From NCBI GenBank assembly GCA_029259915.1, contig JAJDED010000053.1, forward strand, positions 149,436-213,435: a DNA stretch of 64,000 nt, written 5' to 3'. Below the pieces are notes generated by a model. It did not search any database. It saw only the letters and a list, made by a program, of their open reading frames with translations, and was not told the origin of the DNA. Shown one piece after another: positions 43,718 to 52,728 of this stretch. The stretch's first letter is position 1, and every line of letters begins with the position of its first letter. The stretch comes from Planctomycetota bacterium (GTDB taxonomy: Bacteria; Planctomycetota; Planctomycetia; Pirellulales; Lacipirellulaceae). The translations under genes and the position numbers were made by a program.

Positions 43718-44941
43718 ATGAAACTCATTCACATCCTGCCACTGCATCTAATCATCATGCTGCTTGCTCCAAGCGGCATCGGTCGGGCAGATGTTTTCGA
43801 GTTAAAAGAGGGGGGACGCATCTCGGGAGTATTGATCGAACAAGACAAAGCCGAACAAAATAAAAACGATCAATACGTGATCCGCACCGATGGCGGGGCG
43901 CTAGTGACGCTCGACCACTCGCAGGTACGCAAACGCGTAACCCAAGACGACAATTCGCTGGAATACGAACAGCGCAGCCGTGCCCTGCCCGATACAGTCG
44001 AGGCACATCACGAGTTGGCCCAATGGTGCAAGCGACAAGGGTTGGGGGAAATGGCCGACCATCATCTGCAGCGCATTCTCCAGCTGGATCCCAACGACCC
44101 CCAGGCAAGACAAAGTTTGGGGTTTCAAAAACACCACGGTCGATGGTTCACTCGGGAGCAAATTATGGAACAGCGTGGCATGCACCATTTCGAAGGCGCC
44201 TACCGCACTTCCCAAGACATTGCACTGCGCGAGCAACAGAAACATCGAGAACAAGCCGAGACCGATTGGTTCCGGAAAATCCGTGGCTGGCGACGCTGGC
44301 TGGATGATCAACGATCGACCGAAGCCGCTCAGAACATCGCTGCTATCCGCGACCCGTATGCTGCCAACGCACTCATCAAACTTCTCGACCGCGAAGATGA
44401 TCCCAAGGTGCGCAGCCTTTATATTGAAACCTTAGGCGAGTTGCGCCATCCGGCTGCTGTGCAGAAACTGGTCTCGCTTTCAATTTACGAGTTTGACCAT
44501 GAGGTGCGCCAACAGTGCCTCGATTATTTGCTGCGATTGTACCAGCCAATCAGTTTATTACCGTATCTCAATGCACTGCGTGACAAAGATAACGCGGTCG
44601 TCAATCAAGCGGCGGAAGCACTCGAACGCATCGGCAATCCCGCCGCACTTAGCCCATTGATCGACGCGCTCGCCACCACACACAAATACGACAATCCTGA
44701 ATCGGCACCGGAAGAGATCAACGCCACTTTCACGCAAGGCCCCAACAGCAGCGGCGGAGGATTTACTTTTGGTGGCGGCGGGAAGAAGGTGATCTCGGTG
44801 GACCAACGCAACATCGGAGCCCGCCGGGCGCTCGTCGAACTCTCGGGGGGGCAGGATTTTGAATTCAACGAAAACGCCTGGAGGCGGTGGTTTGTCAACC
44901 AGCAGGAGCTCACCGACGTCGACGCCCGCCGCGACAACTGA
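43718..44941 (+). CDS. Secreted TPR/HEAT-repeat protein
   Basis: About 407 residues from the ATG at 43718 (MKLIHILPLHLIIMLLAPSG); the track start at 43703 is a GTG. A signal peptide covers about residues 1-24. A beta-rich segment (FELKEGGRISGVLIEQD) and a TPR-like unit (AHHELAQWCKRQGLGEMADHHLQRILQLDPND) follow, then HEAT repeats at about 200-330 (PYAANALIKLLDREDDPKVR, HPAAVQKLVSLSIYEFDHEV, NAVVNQAAEALERIGNPAAL). The Gly-rich patch SSGGGFTFGGGGKK sits before a last helix. The likely role is a periplasmic scaffold; partners are unknown. Confidence 0.75.
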   Translation: MKLIHILPLHLIIMLLAPSGIGRADVFELKEGGRISGVLIEQDKAEQNKNDQYVIRTDGGALVTLDHSQVRKRVTQDDNSLEYEQRSRALPDTVEAHHELAQWCKRQGLGEMADHHLQRILQLDPNDPQARQSLGFQKHHGRWFTREQIMEQRGMHHFEGAYRTSQDIALREQQKHREQAETDWFRKIRGWRRWLDDQRSTEAAQNIAAIRDPYAANALIKLLDREDDPKVRSLYIETLGELRHPAAVQKLVSLSIYEFDHEVRQQCLDYLLRLYQPISLLPYLNALRDKDNAVVNQAAEALERIGNPAALSPLIDALATTHKYDNPESAPEEINATFTQGPNSSGGGFTFGGGGKKVISVDQRNIGARRALVELSGGQDFEFNENAWRRWFVNQQELTDVDARRDN

Positions 44942-44961
44942 TAATCGAGTTCGATTAGAAT

Positions 44962-45045
44962 AAACCGCCATGGGCGCCAAGAACGCCAAGGTATTATCAA
45001 TAATAAATCCTAACTCCGTGTTCTCCGTGACTCCGTGGTAAAAAT
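44962..45045. repeat. Chimeric intergenic inverted repeat (copy 6, CGCCAAG left arm and CACGGAG right arm)
   Basis: The left arm AAACCGCCATGGGCGCCAAG is of the CGCCAAG type. The right arm CTCCGTGTTCTCCGTGACTC then CGTGGTAAAA, read in reverse, is ACCACGGAGTCACGGAGAAC, of the CACGGAG type. The two still align unit for unit (ACC, then three 9-bp steps). This shows the two spellings belong to one family. Confidence 0.8.
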
Positions 45046-45068
45046 CATTCAAGCCGACGAGGAAAATC

Positions 45069-45449
45069 ATGTCCCAGAAAACTGTCGCGATTATCGGCGC
45101 TAGCAGCGATCGCACAAAGTTTGGCAACAAGTCGGTACGTGCCCACGTGGCCCAGGGCTATCAAGTGTTTCCCGTGAACCCAAAAGGAGGCGAGATCGAG
45201 GGTCTGCAGGTCTACCAAAACCTCTCGGACGTGCCCGCCGAAAAGCTTGATCGCGTCAGCCTTTACGTGCCCCCCACCGTGGGACTTTCCCTGATTGAAG
45301 AAATCGCTGCAAAAGGATGCGACGAGCTGTGGTTGAACCCGGGAAGCGAAAGCGATGCACTTGTCGAGAAGGCCCGCGCAGCAGGCTTGGAACCGATTGT
45401 CGCGTGCAGCATCGTAGGGGTGGGCATGAGCCCGCATGATTTGGATTAA
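45069..45449 (+). CDS. CoA-binding domain protein (YccU type)
   Basis: A 126-residue stand-alone Rossmann CoA-binding protein. VAIIGASSDRTKFGNKSVRA with YQVFPVNPKGGEIEGLQVYQ and the conserved end (ACSIVG) are diagnostic of CoA_binding_2. The family binds CoA or is involved in protein acylation control, with no firm cellular role. Length is normal. The start follows GACGAGGAAAATC. Confidence 0.9.
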   Translation: MSQKTVAIIGASSDRTKFGNKSVRAHVAQGYQVFPVNPKGGEIEGLQVYQNLSDVPAEKLDRVSLYVPPTVGLSLIEEIAAKGCDELWLNPGSESDALVEKARAAGLEPIVACSIVGVGMSPHDLD

Positions 45450-45817
45450 TCCTGCTCAACATTGGAGCAGTCCCAAAACGGACGTTTTTGAATCATTCAT
45501 AGATGCACAGGACAATGAATCTTGTGTTGATTCGGAACTGCCGTTAAGTAAGTCACGCTGACTGCAGTTAGCTAATTGCCGTTTCTGCTGTTGGGCATGC
45601 ATTTTGACAACTATGTCGATACCGTTAAAGCAGCCTTGAAACCAGTTGAAAACTTGAAAGCGGATGCTTCAAGAAAAAGCAAGAGCGGGTTAGCACTAGT
45701 CAGAAATCTTAAAGCAGAACATGAGCAAATTCGGGAGTGAATTTGACGTACAGTAGGCATAGATGATATCATTTTAGAACTTAGCAGTCAGAAATCATTA
45801 CTGTAGGGAATTCGCTA
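45450..45817. other. Intergenic region
   Basis: About 368 bases between the CoA-binding protein gene and the PEP-CTERM gene. A weak hairpin CTGCTC/GAGCAG lies just after the stop at about 45452-45470. A promoter-like sequence near the right end is listed separately. No gene is supported. Confidence 0.4.
45743..45772 (+). promoter_or_regulatory. Sigma-70-type promoter candidate
   Basis: TTGACG (45743-45748), an 18-base spacer, then TATCAT (45767-45772), 46 bases before the ATG at 45818. The match to the -35/-10 consensus is good, but planctomycete promoters are poorly defined, so this is only a candidate. Confidence 0.4.
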
Positions 45818-47056
45818 ATGAGACGTTTTATTGTCGCCGTCGGTATCTTGACAGTAGGTGTTTTCTCTAGTGCGTGTTTGGGTGCGCAATCGTCGCCATT
45901 ATTCTCATTAGTGGGCGAACTGACTCCAGGCCCGTTGCCGACCGGTGTGTCGTACGCTTCCAGAGATGAGAATATTGACATATTCCGTAATCATGCGGTG
46001 GTTGGTGCCGGAATCTTCCGCCAGGGAGAAGATGAAGGGCGTGCCTTCGTCTACGACATTTCGAATCCGGGAAGCCCAGTAGAAATTGCTGAACTTAGGG
46101 CATCGGACAATCAACCCGGAAACGAGTTTGGTGACAGTGTTGCGGTAACCGATCACTACGTATTTGTAGGAGCGTGGGGTACCGATGGAGACCGCGGCGC
46201 AGTCTATATGTACGATATAAGTGATCCGAACAACATTACAGAGCGAAAAATCACAGCATTTGACAGCGCCGTACGCAACAATTTTGGGTTCGACTTATCG
46301 GTGAGCGGAAATCGGCTAATAGTAGCAGCACCATCCTTTTCAACAAGTACGCTACCAGCTGCAGCTTATGTTCTTGATTTCAGTGATCCAGATAATATTC
46401 AGCAACGTAAGCTACTTGCGGCTCCAGGCTCAGTGGGCGGCAACTTCGCAGAGCAGGTCGACATTGAAGGCGACTTTGCTATTGTTGGGCACATTAGCGA
46501 ATCGACGCAGTTTCCCTTTTCTGGCGCAGCTCACTTATTTGATCTTGCAAATAATCGACAAAGGGTGCTGCGTGCGACCGATGCCCCAAACCACCGTGCA
46601 TTCAGTCGGAACGTTGCCATTGATGGTACGCGGGCTTTAGTGAGCGTTAGTTCCGATCCTGGACCTGACGACCTCCCGGGTGCATCCCGCGGCGCAGTGT
46701 GGGCATTCGACTTTAGCAATTGGAATAGTATTGCTCAGCACGAGTTTGGAATTGGCACCGGTTTCGGAAGTGAGGTACAACTCAGCGATGGAGTCTCGGT
46801 TATCAGTACCGGGGGTTCTGCAATGCACGTTCACAATGTTGATGACGTCATGAACCCCGTGTTACTTGAAACAATCTCCCCACCTCCCGGCTCTCAAGGC
46901 TTTGCTTCCGCGATTGAGTTTAGGGGAAATTTGATGATTGTTGGTGGCAATAATCGGGCGTATATTTACCACCTAATACCTGAGCCTTCGTCGATTTTGT
47001 CGACAGCGATGGCACTCATCCTAATCTCCCTTGTCCGATTCCACACCGGCAAGTAG
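45818..47056 (+). CDS. PEP-CTERM surface protein with FG-GAP-like propeller repeats
   Basis: A 412-residue protein. The signal peptide is MRRFIVAVGILTVGVFSSAC and onward. Repeats of about 50 residues follow with the pattern NxFGDSVAVTDHYVFVGA, DRGAVYMYDISDPN, NFGFDLSVSGNRLIVAAP, NFAEQVDIEGDFAIVG, typical of a seven-bladed FG-GAP-like propeller. The end is IPEPSSILSTAMALILISLV then RFHTGK, a PEP-CTERM sorting signal. The start has AGGGA 9 bases upstream. The likely role is an exported binding or matrix protein. Confidence 0.82.
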   Translation: MRRFIVAVGILTVGVFSSACLGAQSSPLFSLVGELTPGPLPTGVSYASRDENIDIFRNHAVVGAGIFRQGEDEGRAFVYDISNPGSPVEIAELRASDNQPGNEFGDSVAVTDHYVFVGAWGTDGDRGAVYMYDISDPNNITERKITAFDSAVRNNFGFDLSVSGNRLIVAAPSFSTSTLPAAAYVLDFSDPDNIQQRKLLAAPGSVGGNFAEQVDIEGDFAIVGHISESTQFPFSGAAHLFDLANNRQRVLRATDAPNHRAFSRNVAIDGTRALVSVSSDPGPDDLPGASRGAVWAFDFSNWNSIAQHEFGIGTGFGSEVQLSDGVSVISTGGSAMHVHNVDDVMNPVLLETISPPPGSQGFASAIEFRGNLMIVGGNNRAYIYHLIPEPSSILSTAMALILISLVRFHTGK

Positions 47057-47317
47057 GTTGCTATGGTTGGGGGAGAAGACATGGGGATGAGTGCTTGCGG
47101 TTGAATGCAACTGCAAAGTTAGGAGGGTACGTGGTTGTTGATTGTCGGTGCGTTTGCCGTGCGAGATCAACGTCGCTAGTTAGTGATCGGTGCAATTGAA
47201 ATCTAACGTCGGGTGGCACTGTTGAGTTTTGAGCTCTGTAGGGAACGCCCTCTGTGGCGTTCCGTGAGTACGGTACACAGCCCAACGGCACGAAGGTACG
47301 TTCTTCTTGGTTAGGCT

Positions 47318-48706
47318 CTAAGTCTGCCCAGCCTGGCTTTTCGCCCGACTTCGGGCGGACCACCAGCCTTCGGCAACTCTCGTGAGTGCGACGCTATCTT
47401 CCAAATTAGGCCGGAAGATCGTGAGCAGCAACAACGGCAGATACCAGGCGATAAACACGCCGCCATTGTAAGCGTGCCAAAATTGGGCGCCCAACATGAT
47501 GGCTGCGGAACCGGAAATCAGTGCGCCCAAGTTCTTCTGCAAAGGCCAAATTGCGAAACTGATCGACAAGGCGACAAACGCGGCCAGGATCGGAAACCGA
47601 TAAACGGGGCTCCACGTCTTCCAAACGCCTCCCAGGTCGGCCGTTGCTGGTAGCCGCAAACCAAACATTTGCAGCAGATGATCAAAGAACATTTCGCTAC
47701 TTGTTGAAGTAAAAGCGAGTGTTATTACCAATATGACAATCATCAGCAAAAAACCGGTGACAAATCGCTTGACACCCCGATGCCAATAAAAGCTGCACCA
47801 CAAAGGCAGCAAAAACGCAGGATAGTAAATAGTGCCCGAGGCCAAGCCGACCATCATTCCTGCGAGCAGAGGATAGCGATAAAACACAATCGCCCAAACT
47901 AAGAGTGACGCCGGCAGCGCGTGCTGGGGGCTTCCAGTCCACAAGGCAGTATACGGCAACATCAAGTACATCGTGGCGGCAGCGATGCCTGCGGTAATAC
48001 TACTGAAGTGCCAATGGCCAACTACAATCAACCCAGCAACGATCATCGTATGAGAGAGGATTGCCATCACGCGTGTCGTGGCCTCGCGGATACGATATTC
48101 CTGCTCATCCCGTTGTGCGGGCGTGTCAAGTTCTTCCGACGGTGCGCCGGCGATAATTTTCTGGGTCAGAATGCGCGGCTGGCTGTACAGCAACCAAAAT
48201 CCCGGGCCATCCGTAGCAAAGCTGTTAGTTTGGGTCTCGTCGCTTTCCGCTTCGGATTCCCCCTCGGCTCGGATTACCTCTGCTTGCCGCGCGGGGGAAA
48301 GATCGCCGGGACTTGGTTTTCCCGTGACCACATTGGCCATCAAAAAGAACAGCAGCGAACCCCCCAAACACATCAGCCCCGCGGCATTCAAATTGGGTTC
48401 AAGCAATGGCCGACGGACCATTGCCGAGTCTAAAAGCAATCGCACGAGAAGCAGCCCGCCAGCGGCAAACAGCCACAGAAATCCGAGATGCTCGATCTCC
48501 AACGCGTTCTCGGCGATTCCCAGATTCTCCCAAGCCCATTGAACAAGCAAAAGCCCAGGGGCCAAAGAGATCAAGAGCAGCAGGTCGAAGTTGCGCACGC
48601 TCCAAACGCGGTTGAATTTGAAGAACAGCGCCACCATCAATAGCGACGACAAATACGCCCAACTGGTGGGGTTCACTCGCTCGTAATGAAAGAGAATATC
48701 TGGCAT
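47318..48706 (-). CDS. Polytopic membrane protein of unknown function
   Basis: A 462-residue inner-membrane protein with about ten hydrophobic segments, for example FDLLLLISLAPGLLLVQWAW, GFLWLFAAGGLLLVRLLLD and IWPLQKNLGALISG. A hydrophilic loop of about 60 residues (SPARQAEVIRAEGESEAESD) falls in the middle. The arrangement recalls ArnT/GT83-type or mannosyltransferase-like proteins but the catalytic DE or DD motif is not seen, so no function is assigned. It is upstream of nothing co-directional within 260 bases. Confidence 0.65.
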   Translation of the reverse strand: MPDILFHYERVNPTSWAYLSSLLMVALFFKFNRVWSVRNFDLLLLISLAPGLLLVQWAWENLGIAENALEIEHLGFLWLFAAGGLLLVRLLLDSAMVRRPLLEPNLNAAGLMCLGGSLLFFLMANVVTGKPSPGDLSPARQAEVIRAEGESEAESDETQTNSFATDGPGFWLLYSQPRILTQKIIAGAPSEELDTPAQRDEQEYRIREATTRVMAILSHTMIVAGLIVVGHWHFSSITAGIAAATMYLMLPYTALWTGSPQHALPASLLVWAIVFYRYPLLAGMMVGLASGTIYYPAFLLPLWCSFYWHRGVKRFVTGFLLMIVILVITLAFTSTSSEMFFDHLLQMFGLRLPATADLGGVWKTWSPVYRFPILAAFVALSISFAIWPLQKNLGALISGSAAIMLGAQFWHAYNGGVFIAWYLPLLLLTIFRPNLEDSVALTRVAEGWWSARSRAKSQAGQT

Positions 48707-48836
48707 GCAAGATTTATGCGGGCAAGCGTTTTTTTGTGCCGATGGGCAGGTAACGCACCTGAACTGTTTTCAAGAAATGTTTAACATTTCCATCAAGATA
48801 AGCGTTTCATGGCCAAGTGCAACCTGCAAACTCGAT

Positions 48837-50117
48837 CTACTTCGCTGGTAAAGATGTGGTTGTGGGGTGGTCGGTTTCCTCTCCCAACCGGGTACGAGCC
48901 ATTTCGGCCCAAGGACTTTCCGGGGTCAAAGCCAAAAAAGTTTTCCAGTGCATTTCTGCTTCCGCAGGTTGCGAAAGTCGATCCAGCGAATTGGCCAAAT
49001 GATAATGCACGTCTGCATATTCAGGATGATAGGCCAACGCCCCCTGAAAGGCGGCCACCGCGAGTTCCAATTCGTTGTTTTCTGCCAACACGCAGCCCAA
49101 GTTGGCGCGCGCTTCGACGTATTCTTCGTCCAATTCTATCGCCGCATAAAAACGTTCTCGGGCGGCCGACAAATCGCCTTGGCGATATAACAAATCGGCC
49201 AATGAAAATTGAATATCCGCCGAAGGCCCCCCCGCCACCAACATCGTGCGATAAGCCTCCGCCGCACGGGCCAACTCGCCCAAATCTTCCCACTCCAATG
49301 CTGTTTGCTGCAATTGCTCAAGTGTCGAAGGAGTGGTGACTGCTTCACGGTTAGCAGCATCCGCGCCCAAATCGAATTCAGCACTGCTATGGACCTGTAA
49401 AACCAACTGCTGGTCGTCGGCGTCGTCCGGCTTATCAAAATCAATTAACAACTGACCGCTTGGCTCGGCAAGTTCGTCACCGCGACGCAAAACCAATCGC
49501 CGGCCCGAGACAATCACCGCCGGGTCGGCCAATGGTCGGGGCGAATCGGGCATCACTTTTTTTAGCTCGTTCAAACGGCGATCGATCATCCGCAACGAGC
49601 AACCCGCGTGCAGTAATGCCGCCAAATGTCGCGCTACCGCAACCTCAGGAAAATCGAAGTAGGGAAGCCGCCGAACATTCCGGCACGCCACCAACACGCC
49701 GTTACGATGCCAACGACGAATCGCAGCCACCGGCACGTCCAGCAAATCGGCCAACATCGCCGGAGTGTAATGACGCTGCACTCCCTGCGGCTGATCCACC
49801 AACCCGAGACGCTGCCAGAAATCTGCTTCGCGCAGCAACGTCGCCCGGCCGTCGGCTACATCGTCGGCAATCCGCCGAGAAGCGGAAGAGTCGCTCTGCA
49901 ATGCAACCGCCAGATCAGGCTGACCGTCACCAAGAACTACAATCGTTGCCACGTCAGCTTCATCAGAAACAATCGTCGCACCCCGGGCGAGCACCAATTC
50001 GCTCACTTCACGGCGCGACATCCCCGCCAATTTGCCGACGAAAGCAATGCGCTCGCCCGCAAGTGTAGGCGCTTCATTCGCACTCAGTTCTACTGCCGAT
50101 TGTGGGGGTGCAGCCAT
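48837..50117 (-). CDS. BRCT-MerR-TPR multidomain regulator
   Basis: About 426 residues from the ATG at 50117 (MAAPPQSAVELSANE); the track begins at a GTG at 50135. Order: a BRCT-like domain (about 20-95, LAGERIAFVGKLAGMSRREV, LVLARGATIVSDEADVATIV), a MerR-type helix-turn-helix (about 118-190, HYTPAMLADLLDVPVAAIRRW, PYFDFPEVAVARHLAALLHAG), then TPR repeats (about 285-410, LARAAEAYRTMLVAGGPSAD, ARERFYAAIELDEEYVEARANL, AVAAFQGALAYHPEYADVHY). DNA binding is likely through the HTH. BRCT domains usually bind phosphopeptides or DNA ends. The combination is unusual; the target is unknown. Confidence 0.8.
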   Translation of the reverse strand: MAAPPQSAVELSANEAPTLAGERIAFVGKLAGMSRREVSELVLARGATIVSDEADVATIVVLGDGQPDLAVALQSDSSASRRIADDVADGRATLLREADFWQRLGLVDQPQGVQRHYTPAMLADLLDVPVAAIRRWHRNGVLVACRNVRRLPYFDFPEVAVARHLAALLHAGCSLRMIDRRLNELKKVMPDSPRPLADPAVIVSGRRLVLRRGDELAEPSGQLLIDFDKPDDADDQQLVLQVHSSAEFDLGADAANREAVTTPSTLEQLQQTALEWEDLGELARAAEAYRTMLVAGGPSADIQFSLADLLYRQGDLSAARERFYAAIELDEEYVEARANLGCVLAENNELELAVAAFQGALAYHPEYADVHYHLANSLDRLSQPAEAEMHWKTFLALTPESPWAEMARTRLGEETDHPTTTSLPAK

Positions 50118-50227
50118 TTTGAGATTCTTGGGCACGGGTTAGACTACGAGATGAATTACGTAGTCTCCGGCACCAGCGGGCGGCTGTCAACGTGGGCCAA
50201 TTTGGCCGCAATAACCACCGCTAAAAA

Positions 50228-51457
50228 TCAAGGCTGGCTGGCCGCGATCAATTGGGGCTGCCCGTCCAATTGCGAAGTTGCCTGGGCCGACTGATGGCAA
50301 CAGGGCTGAGCAAGCGGAACTCGCATCATGATCGTTCGCGGCACGCGGTAGGTGTACGTCACCGGCACCTTGCGACACACTTTGCGAGAAACTCGGATCG
50401 TTTCCTGCTTCGCGACCATGCGGCACACACGCACTTCGCAGGGCTCCACGCGCTCTTCCTGCACATAGCGGCAAACCGTAACCGGCACCTGACGCACGCG
50501 CTCCTCGGCGACCATCCGGCACACACGCACCGGCACTTTGCGTTCGACGCGTTCGACAACCTGTCGGCACGTGGTATGCGGCACCATTCGCACCCGCTCT
50601 TCGGTAACCATCCGGCAAGTGCGCACCGGCACTTTGCGCACCATCTGTTGCGGCACGAGTCGGCACACCTTTACTGGCACGCGTTGGACGACTTCCTGCG
50701 GGCAATACTGCGTCACCGGGACCTGTTGGGCCACGACGTTCGGCTTCCACACTTTTTGAACCACTTGTTGCGGCGGCGCTTGCACGTTGGCCCATACCAG
50801 CCCCGGCCTTTGATATTGCACGGTGCCGGTGACAGGATTCAGCACAGGTGTTGCCGGCATCCACGTCAGTCCCCGGCGTACCGGGGCAGAAGGAACATAA
50901 GAAACTTGATCGACGTAGCAACCTTGGTCGGCGTAGCGCGTTTGGTAGGTCGTCACCGGCCGCATCACCGTCACACGGCGCTCTTGTTCGATGGTTTCCG
51001 TGACAGGCCTCATGACGGTATAGCACTCCTCGCGTTCGGAGGTTTCCCACACGGGGCGCTGAACCGTGTATCGCTCTTCGCGCTGGGAAGTTTCCGTCAC
51101 GTGGCGAACACGATTGTAACTGCAGTCGCGAACCTGTGTTTCCCACACGGGGCGCTGAACCGTATACCGCTCTTCGCGGACATTGGTTTCACGGACCGGT
51201 CGCGTGACGGTATAACGTCGCTCGCGCGATTGCGTTTCCCAAACGGGAACCTGGCGCGTCACCTGTTGCTCTTCGCAGACGATTTCTTCCACAAGACGAA
51301 ACGCGGTCACTTGCCGTTGTTCGTAAACCGTTTGGCACACAACACCGTAAGCCGGCTGAGCACACACGGCGCACTGTGCAACTGCGTGTTTCGGTGCGAA
51401 AAACCCAATGACCATCGCCAACATGGCAACCGACCGCCAACAGCCCAAGCTGTTCAT
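50228..51457 (-). CDS. Secreted repeat protein (RPVWET / VPVRVCR repeats)
   Basis: About 409 residues from the ATG at 51457, which has AGGGG 8 bases upstream; the track start is 51475. The signal peptide ends near residue 28 (KHAVAQC). The first half carries about seven imperfect copies of a 20-22-residue unit (REERYTVQRPVWETQVRD, REERYTVQRPVWETSERE, QERRVTVMRPVTT). After a Pro/Gln linker the second half has a related Arg/Val/Cys unit repeated about six times (VPVRTCRMVTEERVRMVPHT). Both show two-residue beta alternation. The likely fold is a long fibrous beta structure at the cell surface. The long antisense ORFs here are artefacts of the repeats. Confidence 0.75.
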   Translation of the reverse strand: MNSLGCWRSVAMLAMVIGFFAPKHAVAQCAVCAQPAYGVVCQTVYEQRQVTAFRLVEEIVCEEQQVTRQVPVWETQSRERRYTVTRPVRETNVREERYTVQRPVWETQVRDCSYNRVRHVTETSQREERYTVQRPVWETSEREECYTVMRPVTETIEQERRVTVMRPVTTYQTRYADQGCYVDQVSYVPSAPVRRGLTWMPATPVLNPVTGTVQYQRPGLVWANVQAPPQQVVQKVWKPNVVAQQVPVTQYCPQEVVQRVPVKVCRLVPQQMVRKVPVRTCRMVTEERVRMVPHTTCRQVVERVERKVPVRVCRMVAEERVRQVPVTVCRYVQEERVEPCEVRVCRMVAKQETIRVSRKVCRKVPVTYTYRVPRTIMMRVPLAQPCCHQSAQATSQLDGQPQLIAASQP

Positions 51458-51819
51458 GGAAATAACCCCTGACAAATTGTTTGAAAAGATAAACGACGCT
51501 ACCGCCCTCGCGAAAGCGTCCGCCTGAAAAGGCCCTCTTTTACAGTTTTCCTCTAATACTGTTTTCCTCTATCTACAGTGTTGCGGATAAACGTGCGCGC
51601 GGCAAATCTTTGGCCAAAAAACTGTCGCTAGCAGACGTTGCAAAAATGCACCAACGTTGCAGAGATTCTGCTGCCAGCGTATCGCATATCTATCACTGCC
51701 CAATTCTATTTGAGCAAGCTAGCAACACATCTCAATGGGCGAATATCCCGCAGGAAAGAAAATTGCACCGCGGAGCCGTTACAGCCGGCACAATCGGTAC
51801 AGCTTTACAGATGGCTGGA
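51458..51819. other. Intergenic region
   Basis: About 360 bases between two minus-strand genes. GTTTTCCTCTA occurs twice near 51545-51570 as a short direct repeat. ORFs on the plus strand (51610-51825 and 51638-52075) lack domains and overlap the next gene, so none is supported. The minus-strand promoter of the 51820 gene is not here but to its right. Confidence 0.4.
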
Positions 51820-52728
51820 TTATGAAGGACGTGACACCCGTTGGATGCATTGCCTTGGACTTCGCACGAGAAAGAGAATCCCAGCCATAGCCGCCAGCGC
51901 GACAGACGCTGGTTCCGGGACAACCGTTAGAGCAGCAGCACGTTCAGGGACTTCAAAGGTGCCGTACAAAGCGTATTGGACTCCTGCAGAAAATCCTGCC
52001 GGGTGGCCTTGGTCGTACCCTTCATCCCACCCATCGGAAAGCCCCTCTTCGGTTCCGACATCAGTGCCTTCTTGATGACCAATTTCGGTACCTTCCGAAT
52101 AGCCAACTTCGTAAGCTACGGCAAATGCTGCCGGGTAGGTCAGGTCGTAACCTTTCTCGAAACCGATCGGGTACCCTGCTGACTTGCCATCGTCGTAACC
52201 TTCATGGAAATAATATGTCGTCAAATCCAGAGCATAGTTCCCAACTGATGCCCATACAGTGAGGTTACCGGATCCTCCACGCGGTTCTCGAAGTGTTAAA
52301 TTACTCCAATCCCAATCATTCAAACTCACATTTCCGCTGTAGAGATCGACAGCAGACAATATCGCAGCAACCGTTTCAAATGCCCAGGTGTAGCCGTCGG
52401 CAAAGCCTTCGTTAACCCCTTCCGCGAACCCTTCATCCAGTCCCAGCGAAAAATGGTTTTCGTACGCCCAATCGTAGGCAGGCCAGTAGGCTTCTTTCCA
52501 ACCGACATCGTAACCTTCAGTGTGTCCTTCCGAAGTGCCCTCTTCTTCTCCTCGAATTTTTCCAGTGAAAATCCCAGTATCGTAGCCAAACACGTAACCT
52601 GAGTCGTAACCCTGATCGTAATTTGGCTGATACTCGGCAGGAACAGCAGCCAACAACGAAGAAGTTCCAGAGACAGCAATCAAAGCGGCTAACAAGATAG
52701 GCGTTGAATCAAAGAGCGGTCGATTCAT
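51820..52728 (-). CDS. PEP-CTERM protein with tandem GY/GxxxG repeats
   Basis: I start it at the ATG at 52728 (302 residues); the track adds 29 residues upstream. The signal peptide is about 1-27 (PILLAALIAVSGTSSLLAAV). The mature chain is built of repeated four- to eight-residue units: YDQGYDSGYVFGYDTG, GTSEGHTEGYDVGW, GLDEGFAEGVNEGFADG, then again GYSEGTEIGHQEGTDVG and GWDEGYDQGHPAG. Gly at every fourth residue with aromatic neighbours could give a helical or coil-like stack. The end VVPEPASVALAAMAGILFLV is a PEP-CTERM signal. The protein is acidic. No family is recognised; the GY-repeat resembles the short repeats of Yae1-type proteins only in spacing. Confidence 0.75.
   Translation of the reverse strand: MNRPLFDSTPILLAALIAVSGTSSLLAAVPAEYQPNYDQGYDSGYVFGYDTGIFTGKIRGEEEGTSEGHTEGYDVGWKEAYWPAYDWAYENHFSLGLDEGFAEGVNEGFADGYTWAFETVAAILSAVDLYSGNVSLNDWDWSNLTLREPRGGSGNLTVWASVGNYALDLTTYYFHEGYDDGKSAGYPIGFEKGYDLTYPAAFAVAYEVGYSEGTEIGHQEGTDVGTEEGLSDGWDEGYDQGHPAGFSAGVQYALYGTFEVPERAAALTVVPEPASVALAAMAGILFLVRSPRQCIQRVSRPS

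Noticed and set aside
50252-51472. 406-residue ORF on the plus strand
   Set aside because: It is the exact antisense of the repeat protein at 50228-51457; the His/Arg-rich product follows from the codon usage of the repeats, and the minus-strand protein has a signal peptide and ribosome site.
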